This document shows positions 48,201-60,200 of a DNA stretch of 64,000 nucleotides, piece by piece. Below the pieces are notes generated by a model, which saw only the letters and a program-made list of their open reading frames with translations, did no database searches and was not told the DNA's origin. Numbering within the stretch: the first letter of the stretch is position 1; the number at the start of each line of letters is the position of its first letter. Position numbers and translations under genes: made by a program. Where the stretch lies: the NCBI GenBank assembly GCA_949316495.1, contig OX439005.1:21775704-21839703 (forward strand), given 5' to 3'. The stretch comes from Amphiduros pacificus (Eukaryota; Annelida; Polychaeta; Phyllodocida; Hesionidae).

Positions 48201-51200
48201 TCCAGGTAGCAGTCCATGATGGATTGAACCTTTATCTTAGCTGTAAGGCGGGTGGTGTGACCGACTCCAGGTAGCAGTCCATGATGGACTGAGCCTTTAT
48301 ATCTTACCTGTAAGGCGGGTGGTGTGGCCGACTCCAGGTAGCAGTCCATGATGGACTGAGCCTTTATCTTAGCTGTAAGGCGGGTGGTGTGACCGACTCC
48401 AGGTAGCAGTCCATGATGGACTGAGCCTTTATATCTTACCTGTAAGGCGGGTGGTGTGGCCGACTCCAGGTAGCAGTCCATGATGGACTGAGCCTTTATC
48501 TTAGCTGTAAGGCGGGTGGTGTGGCTGACTCCAGGTAGCAGTCCATGATGGACTGAGGCTTTATCTTACCTGTAAGGCGGGTGGTGTGGCCATGATGGAC
48601 TGAGGCTTTATCTTACCTGTAAGGCCGGTGGTGTGGCTGACTCCAGGTAGCAGTCCATGATGGACTGAGCCTCTATCTTACCTGTAAGGCCGGTGGTGTG
48701 GCTGACTCCAGGTAGCAGTCCATGATGGACTGAGCCTCTATCTTACCTGTAAGGCCGGTGGTGTGGCTGACTCCAGGTAGCAGTCCATGATGGACTGAGC
48801 CTCTATCTTAGCTGTAAGGCGGGTGGTGTGGCTGACTCCAGGTAGCAGTCCATGATGGACTGAGCCTCTATCTTACCTGTAAGGTGGGTGATGGGGCCAT
48901 GATGGACTGAGCCTTTATCTTACCTGTAAGGCAGGTGGTGTGGCTGACTCCAGGTAGCAGTCCATGATGGATTGAACCTTTCTCTTACCTGTAAGGCGGG
49001 TGGAGTGGCTGACTCCAGGTAGCAGTCCATGATGGACTGAGGCTTTATCTCACCTTTAAGGTGGGTGGTGTGGCCATGATGGACTGAGCCTATATCTTAC
49101 CTGTAAGGCGGGTGGAGTGGCCGACTCCAGGTAGCAGTCCATGATGGACTGAGCCTTTATCTTACCTGTAAGGCGGGTGGTGTGGCTGACTCCAGGTAGC
49201 AGTCCATGATGGACTGAGCCTTTATCTCACCTTTAAGGCGGGTGGTGTGGCAATGATGGACGGAGCCTTTATCTTACCTGTAAGGCGGGTGGTGTGGCTG
49301 ACTCCAGGTAGCAGTCCATGATGGACTGAGCCTTTATCTCACCTTTAAGGCGGGTGGTGTGGCAATGATGGACTGAGTCTTTATCTTACCTGTAAGGCGG
49401 GTGGTGTGGCCGACTCCAGGTAGCAGTCCATGATGGATTGAACCTTTCTCTTCAGCATCTCCTCATCAGAGTAGGCATGGTGGGCATCCTGCAATATAAC
49501 ATCTCCTTAATCTACATATTTGTAATATTGCTGTACAAACTTTGTTGCCTGCTCTTCAGGATGCAGGAAAATTTAAAATGGAAAAACGTACAAAATCAGC
49601 CATAACATTGGCTAGAATATGGCTTGTGCTTGAAGTTCAGAAAGCCAGCATGAAGTTTATCTCACAAAGTCTAAAGTCTAAATAAAATTACCATTCAATT
49701 TAATTGCAATTGGAGCACTGCTCAAAGATAATTAAGCAAGTCATGGGCTTTGGACACATTATAAATTATATTATCAATCATGACTGAACTTGACCCTGAA
49801 ATACTGCTGATTATGATGTTATGAATGCAGGATTAAGTCCTAATCTTGAAATAATTATACTGACCTTGAACTTTTTGACCTCACAGTAGAAGAACATGTC
49901 TTTGTCAATGAGTGGGAAGCCGTCTTCTTCTCCGTGCTTCACCAAATACTTGTAGAAGTAGAGCATCTGCGTGGGGAGGTGACCCGCCGCCGCATCGTGC
50001 AGTGCCACCAGGAAATCCATCTTGTCATCGTTCGTAGGCTGTGCTCGACCGTCAGGCTAAAGTGAAGCAAACATGTTGAAAATCAAAACTGGGCTGAATC
50101 TTCTCCAGCCAAAATAATACTAAAGCAGGACCCACATACAGCCAGGATTGAATGAATGACAAATAATACAAAATTATAAATAATAACAAACTTGCAGAAC
50201 TATTACCCCAGAAAAAAACATGGTAAATTAATGGAACATCAGTCTGCCAAACCATTAGGTAAACATATTCCCAACTCAGGTCTTGAAATTAATCACGTAA
50301 ATACTGGCAGGATAAATCATTTATACATGTAAGTTTAGTACAAATCACATTTTTGATAAATATATTTGCAGTTTCCTTTTACAAAAGTCATTATCTTCTA
50401 AGTTATCAGCTACAATAAGTATCTGTGCAGAGTTTAAAATTTATTCAATCTTAGTCGTCTGTGCATTCTATAATATCTTTGTATAAATACTAAGAGTAGT
50501 TCATAATAATACCACCTTATGCAGTTAATGGTGCCAATATATTCATGGTTGTACTTAATGGGTCATTTTCATATAAGTTTTACATATTACTAATTCTTGT
50601 TTGTAACAGGTAAATAACAGATTAATAGGATAATAATGTAAAAGCTGATATATTTTCAGTTCTTTGAATTTCTGTATTTCCAATATCAGCCTAACCTGTC
50701 AACATTTGATTCTTTGAAAATAAGTGCAAGATTCCAAATCCACTATACATTTTCTGAAGCCAAATGTCAAAATTATAATATGACAGAAATTCACACCATT
50801 GAAATAAACAACTTTTACAGTAAACTACATATTTTAGCTTTTATGAAGCATCACCAATTCTGATATTTCTCTGATCTGCCGCTCGGATGGTAAGGCGAAA
50901 CTTTGGCCGGAAACTTTTCTCTGAAAACATGAGTGAGCTATGTGAAATACCACAACTTGTATAACTTCCAACTCATACACGGTATATTCTGCACCATGCA
51001 CTAAAGGATGCATCACAATCTGCACCGTGCACTGAAGGATGCATCACAATCTGCACCATGCACTGAAGGATGCGTCACAATCTGCACCATACACTGAAGG
51101 ATGTATCACAATCTGCACTGTGCACTGAAGGATGCATCACAATCTGCACCATGCACTGAAGGATGCATCACAATCTGCACCGTGCACTGAAGGATGCATC

Positions 51201-54200
51201 ACAATCTGCACCGTGCACTGAAGGATGCATCACAATCTGCACTGTGCACTGAAGGATGCATCACAATCTGCTTCAATTTTTGGTTGGACCATGACAATCT
51301 GCATCACACTTTAAATGCTGCATCATAATTTATTATTTTTTACCTTTACAAAAAGAATTTTAAAGTAAAGCTCTTTCCTAGATATTTACTAGACATGAAG
51401 GGTAAGCGTCATTCTTCGAGCATGTTTTCTGGCATGCAATTCAAACAAGTCAAATTGTGAGATAGTATACAGAAAAGAACTATAATTCTGCAGGAAAACA
51501 AACGGCATTTCAGCAAATAACCTGCCAAGACATTCTATCATCTATCATGACTGAGTTTTTGATGATATCTGCTTCTTTTAGCAAGAAAAAAACAAGTAGA
51601 TTCATTCTTGTAAAATGTTGTGGATACCCATTGAAAGAAGAGATTTATGCATGAAAAAAGCCACAAAACATACAAAAGATACAAAACAGTGACAAATCTC
51701 ATAGATGGCGCTGTTGATTCATTCAATTTCATCCATTACCTAAGAAAAAATTGCATTCCACATAAATTATTCATTGTATAGAATACATAAGCACAAGATG
51801 CAATTCAAGTAATAATAAAACAGCACAGCTTAATCAAGAACACTTTACTCAGTAAAGATAATCTCTGAAACAGTTCAAGATGCAGACTTTGATTTGTTAA
51901 ACCATTCCCATGAAGAAAAACACACCTTTGGGACAGGAGGATCTTTTGTTATCTGAAATATTGGAAACTTTAGTCACTGCATTGTCAGGATTGTGAACCG
52001 TGAGAACACATATGATTGACCCTCAACTGGTACACTTAGAGGCCCATGATGAAATCAAACTAAAAAATATTATACAAAAAATATCCCGGAATTATGAAGT
52101 TGCTTCCAAAATATTTTCATTATACTCTTCACAATTAAAACACAATAGGTCATAAAAAATGCAGTAATTATTGTGTTGATGTTTGAGACAAATCACTTAA
52201 AATGAAAAAAAGACTCATTGGAAGATTTGCAGAACTTAAGCTTTGGAACTGCAGATAACCCGCAAAGGAGACATTGTGTAGTGCATATACAAATCTGAAC
52301 ATGTAATTTCAAACAATTAATTTCACATTGCAAAACACATGAGTTATTTTCATACACAGCAAATATCACATTTAAATGTTTTGTCACTTTTACTGTTAAC
52401 AAATTGCAAAATGGCTATAATATAACAAAATAACATACAAAGTAATTAATGGATAGCATCAAGTAAAAACAAAATATAAAACTGACAATTGAAAAAAGAG
52501 CAAAAGAATGACTGTACACTTGAAGTTTTCAAGCTTCACATTTAAACTTACTTTTGCAACTTTATTTGTCTGGAAGAATGAAAATACCTTATTGGTCACT
52601 ACTCTATGGGTGAAAAAGAATTCAAATCTTTGAAATTCTATCAAAATGGGTCATAAAAAATCAACCATCAAACATTTCTATCATAACACATACTACTCCA
52701 AATATTTTTTTATTTGGAACTTTGACCTTGAAAAGCAGGTCAAGCGATATGCTCAGTTTTTAGTCAGACAGCTGTAAGGTATTGTTTTATTTGTTATATT
52801 TCTTGAGCTTGACACTTCTAATCCTGGGATAGAGGGATCATTTGAGTCAAAATTAAAGAGGTCAAGGTCAACCTTGATTTAAAAAAAAACATTTGATTCA
52901 ATAAAGATATTCTCAGAAACATTTCAAGATGCAGACTTTGATTTCTTAAACCATTGTATTTATCACATACCTATATTGCTGCCCTGATATTATCAAATTG
53001 AAAATCCAATGAAGCCTTCTTATAAATCCTGGCCAATTTGTTGTTATTGCCGGGGTTTTGTGACCTGATTTTGATACTGGTGATATCATAACCAGGCAAA
53101 TCATGGAGCTATATCAAATGGTATGTGATAAACCATTTATATCCACAATTACAGATTTTGGCTTTCAGTCCAAGAACCGCCAGCCCTCACCCTGTGGGGC
53201 CAAAATGTCAGTCCCCTTGATCTCAGACCAAAATCTGTTATCTGAGATATAAGTAGTATAAATCTGAACTTGTAATTTCAAAGAATTGTTTAATCTCACA
53301 TTGCACAACATATGAGTTATTTTCATACACAGCAAATATCACATTCAAAATCATTATCACTTTAAACTTTTCCAAACTGCACAATGGCTTTAATGTACAA
53401 AAATAACATACTAAAAAGAAATTAATGGATAACATCAATCAAAATAAAAAAATAAAAAAACTGAATATTGAAAAAAGAAATAAAATGTTCACTCAATGCT
53501 TTCAAGTTTCACATTTAAACTTACTTTTGCAACTTTATTAGTCTGGAAGAATGAAAATATCTTAATGGTCATTATCCTAATCCATAGTGGAAATGATCAT
53601 AATGGGTCTTTTAAAAAAAACAATCAAACATCCATCTATCTCACTTTTTTATAATCATAGTATTTCAAAATGTTCATAATCTATGCTCCTTTGACCATGA
53701 TCAGTTCTTATTCAGACCAATGTGAGATATGTTTTCATTTGTTCCATAAGTTGAAGTAAACATTTCTGCTCCTGGGACAGAAGGGATCATTTCTGTCAAA
53801 ATTATGGAGGTCAAGGTCAACCACAGCTGATTTTTTAAATTAACAGTTGGCCTCCTCTACATGTAAGATGTCATTCTATTCAGACAAAGAAACCATTGGT
53901 CCATCATTTATGAGGATCTGTAAACAATTTATACCTTTTTTTTCTTGCCCTTCCTTTTCTTTGGTATTATGTATTGAGGCTGGTTACTTGGCTCTTCTGT
54001 TTCCAAATCCAGCTGCTGTTACCATAGCAACACAAATAACGGACACACATTTTTTTATTGGTTATCACACAGCAACTGACGATAAGACCATGAAGAAAGA
54101 ATATGTTAAACGAGTAAGGCCACGGCTATGCCTAATGTGGTCGGATGTTTGATATAAGAACTTAAATTGGGAAAAAATCATATCTATTAATGTAATTCAT

Positions 54201-57200
54201 AACCTTAATTTGTTTTGTGTTGCCATGGCAACTAAGAATATTCATATCACATAGCCATGGCCTAATGCTTACAGTGATTAATAGACAACTGTTTTTATGC
54301 TATTGTTATGTACCATTGGTGTAAATTTGTTATTTGTGTTTTTATATGAAAGAAAATTATTTATCTATAGTATTTCTTAGTTGTATATCCAATTAAATTT
54401 CCTATTATAGGTTTTTTATGTTAGCAAGTGTATCTTTCAGCATCTTTCTATTGAATGTCTTATTATTGTGTATTGATAATGAATAACCAGTAACAAATAA
54501 ATAAATGTTCTATTCACTACAGATCTAGTCTACAGGTTATAAATGTGTGTGCAGTTGACAGACATTTCAAGGCCTGAAAGCAGTGCTAGTGCTGAATGGT
54601 GACTAATATATCGTCTATAATTTCATGACCTGTGAGAACATCATGTGACTTTCGAATGTGCATTTTATATTATGTCTTTTTTTCTCCCATGTGCAATGTA
54701 ATATTACCCTTGTGTGAAGTTAGATATAATCACTCCTTGAGGCATGCAAGCATGTGACTGTGCCAATCAACTGTATCTAATTACCTTTTCAAATTGCATT
54801 GAAATATCAGTTTCAAATGATTCCTTTGTATGCGTTTGTGGGATCTTAATCGTGTCTTTTGCAGCCTTTTTTGCACGATGCTTATCCAAAGTTTTGTCTG
54901 ATGTTGGCAGCAGTTTATTTCCATGACTGTAAAAATTACCAGTCAATTCTAGATGCCCACTTGCCTTGACAGCTGCTTTGGCTCGCGGTGTGCGTTTGTC
55001 TCTGATTGTCGTTAAGGAGGAAGTTTCAGATGAGTTGTGTGAGATGCCTCCCGCTGAACGTTTTATGGAAGGAAGTGTGCCCACTGTTTCCTGTTCCGCC
55101 AGACTTGGCATTGAAGCTGACCCAGGGGATTGCTTTAAGAGTTCAGGATTTGCATGTATCCCATCCCAATGTTTCTGAATATTTTCACGATTACCATAAT
55201 AAGCAGTCTCATTAAAATTGAGGTCATATTTCTCCTGAAACTTATGCTTGGTGGGTAATTTTTTACTTCTCTGCTGACTGCTATTAAAGGGAAACACCTT
55301 TTGAGGAGAACTATGATTCTCATCAGGGGGTCTACCAGAATGGTGATAGTTCATCTTCTCCTGATGACCATGTTTATTTAAGACATTTCTAGTATTAACA
55401 ATTTCTTCACTTGTTTCATCTTTCTTCGGGGGTTTCTTCAAGGCATCCTTGAAGTCATCCCATTGGTCAATGAACCTGTTGCCGCTGGATACGATCTGTG
55501 TCAGTTTTCTGGGCATGCCCCGTCTCTGCTGCCCGCCTCCCCTTGCCCTTCTATTAACACTCTGCTGATACCGCTTGGAAGCCTGGGATTGGTATTTGGC
55601 ACTCTTTGTCTGCTGGTTGCTATGGGAACTATTGTTTCTGCCTCCTTCATAATACATGTTTCCAAAGTAACTTTTGGCACTCTCACTTAGGTAAGCATAG
55701 TCCTCATCAGAATCGTACATAATATTATCCTTTGGACACATCTCCCCGTGATCATTGTTAACGCTATTAGTAAATCTTTTTGCAAATTGATTTTCTCTGT
55801 AATAACTGTCCCCCGCTGAGTTATGTCCCTGAATGCCGTGAGCAATTAGCAAAATAAAAGAGAGAGATTAAGCTGTCAAACAAGGTGGCATAAATTAGGG
55901 ATTTAATTCATATATCATTTTTATTAGTACAATTAGGTGGGAAATATAGAGTTATTAGTTAATCAACAGGATCATTATATCATATCATACAACACACAAT
56001 TCATTAATATGTCAGGAAGAATTTATAATAGAAGGTTATGAAAAGGAGAAATAATTCAACAAGCAAGATTTGGACAACGAAGCACATGAGGGAACAACAT
56101 TTTGGAAACACAATCGCATGTCTGTTGTCATATGAGCAGGGGTTGCTATGAGCGGGTATTCACGTATCTTAATTGGTTAAAAGCTGCGTTTTGTTACCTT
56201 TCCTCCTTTTCCTTTCTTCTTCCAGCTGGTGAGGAGGCCAGGGTCCTCGGTTCTCATGGCCATCTCAGCCTTCGACATGGCCGCCAGTTTATCAGGACCA
56301 AGCTCATCTGACTGAATCTGCATCAAGACAAGTTAAACGATGATCACAGATTGCAGGCAGGTTCCACTGTGTAATATACCTCAATGCACAAGATGCTGCT
56401 GGCCAAATGTTAATTCCAAGATAGTTAATCTCTTGTTTTCCTCCTACCAGTGGACATAATGCAACATGACTAACATGTCTGTCAAACATGTCTGTCCTTT
56501 TGAAAGAATATACAATCAAGTGTACAATTTAAGAGAATATACAATCAAATGTACAATGAAATTTTGATTAAAGTAGCGTATCTACTGTATGAGAGAGTGG
56601 AACTAGGAATGTAGCATACCTCCCAGAATTTGGAGAAGTAGGATTCGAGTTGTGGCAGGATGTGGTGCTGGGCGTCCTTCAGAGTGGGTGTCTTGGGCCG
56701 CTCTTTTTCTGCTTTTAATCGGTTGTATACTTTGTCACTCATCAACACTTTTTTACGGGCACCTTGTTCCATGTAAGTCCTACAAATGCAAACCCCATTT
56801 CTTGCAAATGCTATTTTTACATTAAAATGTCCTGATAAATACTTCCTATACTGAATTCCTTGATGACAGATTTTAGCTCATGGCAAGGTCTGGCTTCTTG
56901 ACAGCTTGACACCTAAGGGAAGCACCGACAGCCCTTGAATACAACTGGTTTAACACATACCCATGAGTATTAAGGGCCATTAGAAAGAGTATAAATATAT
57001 TAAATGCCATGAAAACACTCTGTGTCATCAGGGCCAAACACAAATTACTATTGTTCTAGAATATCTAACTCTAGTCTCTAGAGCATTTCTAATAGACAAA
57101 TATTGAGCCACCAACATGGCATTTGAAGAAATTTTATTGGTGATAAACTCACTTGAAAATAAATCCTGCTTGAATGTCTTTTTTCTGTTTGCCATTTTTA

Positions 57201-60200
57201 TCTGTGTGATTGATCCCAAGGTATGCTTCTATATCTAAGTACATGTTGACAATATTAATGACTTCACGTCCCTGGTTCTCGGTCAAATACTTCTTGAACA
57301 ATGATATCAGGCTGAAAATGTACACAATTAAAATGACGATTACTAGGCTTTACATATGTAAATCAAATTGAATTGTATTTTAGTATATAGAGATAACAGA
57401 GACAGATATATTGTGATTACCCTTTGTTGGATATGGAGGAGATGAACTCCGGAGCTTTTTGTTCCTCCACTATTTCTGCATTCTCTTCTTGATTTTCTTC
57501 TTCTGGTTTCTCTTCCTCTTCTTGTTTTTGCTGCAGAAAAAGAATAAAATCATTAGAAAGTCTGGCAGATAATCAGAGTTGACTGCATGCACCTTCATTT
57601 AAATGTCCTTATGGCTTGAATAAGATGGTTAACTTTACCTTGAACTGTACATTTTTCCTTGATTTAGCTTCTTTTTGTCTCATCCTGGCATTACGTATTG
57701 CTTTTTTTCTTTCCTTCTCCATGATTTTCCTCTTTTCTTTGGCACGTGCACGCTGTTCTGCCCTACGAGCTTCATCAATACTTTCTGCCATGGACAATGC
57801 TGTCCGCAGTCGACGCCCCCTTTCGGAGTCTGTTGATGGTGGATATCTAAAGCAGGGTCGGATAAAAATCATTTCTTACTAACAATTTTTTTCATCAGGC
57901 ATCTTTTGACGACAGAAACTAGTATATGGTATTTGCAAATATCATAAAACATTTTGGATTTAGCAAGATGAATCTTTTTCTTGTGCCAAAATCTGTAGCA
58001 TTTTTTTATGCAAAATAGAATGTTAAACAAAAATATATCCATTTTATATTTATTTAAAAAAATTAAATTGATAAATAGATGTCAATATTTTCAAATGTCT
58101 AAGTTAAGTTGATGATACCAACAATATATAAACACAAATTAAGACAGTGAAATGGGAAGCAGATTTCACAGTGCTGTTTTCTATTATTCCAATGACATCA
58201 CATGATCATTTCAATCACTCTAAAATATTTTTCATCTTAAAAAGAATCAAATACAAAATATTTCATTCAAAGCGATTTTAGATTTTATCATTCGTTTTTT
58301 TTCATTTGCATGTATTGACAGTAACTGTGATTTGTTATGTCATTGGAGAGTGGGGATATGCATAATATATTTTATATTTGTGAACAGTGAGTTTTTTCTA
58401 AAGATAATTAGTCATTATATTTATATCAATTCTAAACACAAAACAGTGATTGATCATTTATCTTTGATGTCACATAAAACGTATAAAAGTTTTATATCAA
58501 ATGGTGAGCTGTCCTTAAAATGGTTAAAAAAACAAAATTTCATGTACAAAATAACATCACAACACTAGGTATACATTTTGTTATTACAGTCATATGAACA
58601 AAACTGTGAGACTTTGATCAAAAATAATCTCAGTATCAAACATTTAGGTCACCTTTTTCACCTTTTTGCTGTACAAAATTAGTAAATCAAAAATTACTTC
58701 AAAATTTATCAAAATCTTAGTGATGGGTAGATTCTTGGTCAACATTTATGTATAGAAGTTTGCAAAGCTGTAATTCGAGTTTGCCAAAAAAGTGTGTCTT
58801 AAATCTATGCCAGGTTTATCTATGCCAAACTTATCTTTGCAAGGCTTATCTATGCCGGGCTTATCTTTGTCAGGCTTATCTTTGCCAGGCTTATCTTTGC
58901 CAGGCTTATCTATGCCAGGTTTATCAATGCCAGGTTTATCTTTGCCAGGCTTATCTTTGCCAGGTTTATCAATGCCAGGTTTATCAATGCCGGGTTTATC
59001 AATGCTAGGCTTGTCTATGCCAGGTTTATCTTTGCCAGACTTATCTATGCCAGGCTTATCAATGCCGGGCTTATCTATGCCAGGCTTATATATGCCGGGC
59101 TTATCTATGCCGGGCTTATCTATGCCGGGCTTATCTATGCTGGGCTTATCTTTGCCAGGCTTATCTTTGCCAGACTTATCTATGCCAGGCTTATCTATGC
59201 CGGGCTTATCTATGCCAGGCTTATCTATGCTGGGCTTATCTTTGCCAGACTTATCTATGCCAGGCTTATATATGCTGGGCTTATCTTTGCCAGGCTTATC
59301 TATGCTGGGCTTATATATGCTGGGCTTATCTTTGCCAGGCTTATCTATGCTGGGCTTATCTTTGCCAGGCTTATATATGCCGGGCTTATCTATGCCAGGC
59401 TTATCTATGCCAGGCTTATATATGCCGGGCTTATCTATGCCGGGCTAATCTATACTGGGCTTATCTTTGCCAGGCTTATATATGCCGGGCTTATCTATGC
59501 CAGGCTTATCTATGCCAGGCTTATATATGCCGGGCTTATCTATGCCGGGCTAATCTATACTGGGCTTATCTATGCTGGGCTTATCTATGCTGGGCTTATC
59601 TTTGCTGGGCTTATCTTTGCAAGGCTTATCTATGCCAGGCTTATCTATGCTGGGCTTATCTTTGCCAGGCTTATCTATGCCAGTTTTATTTATGCCGGGC
59701 TTATCTATGCCAGGCTTATCTATAACATATATAATATAATAAATATCTGTATACGGCTATTTCAGACTATGTCTGCTGATGGTGATTATGCAGATAATGC
59801 TTCCTATATAGATAGGTTTTTAGTTTAGTTTTAAAGCTACTTAGTGTTTTATAATTTTTTTACTCCTGGGGGCAGGGCATTTCAAGTCTTTGGCACATAT
59901 ACATGTACTGCAAAAGCCCTGTCACCATATGTTCTCATGTTAGTTCTTTGGACAATATATTCATTGTTTTCTTTGGACCTAAGGGACCTTGTTCCACTCT
60001 TAGGTATTAGTACTGGTATTTGTGATAGGTACTCAGATGCATAGCAATTTTGTACCTTCCAAGTCAATAAGGCTATCTTAAAATCTATCCTAGCCTCAAA
60101 CGGCAACCAGTGCAATTCCATCAATTTCCCTGTTATACATGTATGGTCACTTTCCTTCATTTTTCCCAGGTTTATCTATGTCATCCCATACTAGTTATTA

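Larger units (their letters stand above)
51848..53862. repeat. 1-kb tandem segmental duplication in RGS22
   Basis: 51848-52898 and 52899-53862 are diverged copies. Shared landmarks include ATGCAGACTTTGATTT, TACACAGCAAATATCACATT, TTTAAACTTACTTTTGCAAC and AGGTCAAGGTCAACC, in the same order at an offset of about 1 kb. Each copy contains a candidate 18-nt microexon; only the first copy holds exon 51926-51952. Confidence 0.85.

Noticed and set aside
45225-49450. Possible CRISPR or satellite centromere array
   Set aside because: No spacer structure; unit is an exon end with its splice donor, and the sequence is eukaryotic intron.
53847-54152. 101-residue plus-strand frame
   Set aside because: Antisense to RGS22 exon 53935-53979 and introns; no domain.
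58792-59448. 218-residue plus-strand MPGLS repeat protein
   Set aside because: A 15-bp period explains the open frame; antisense to RGS22, no signal or splice context.
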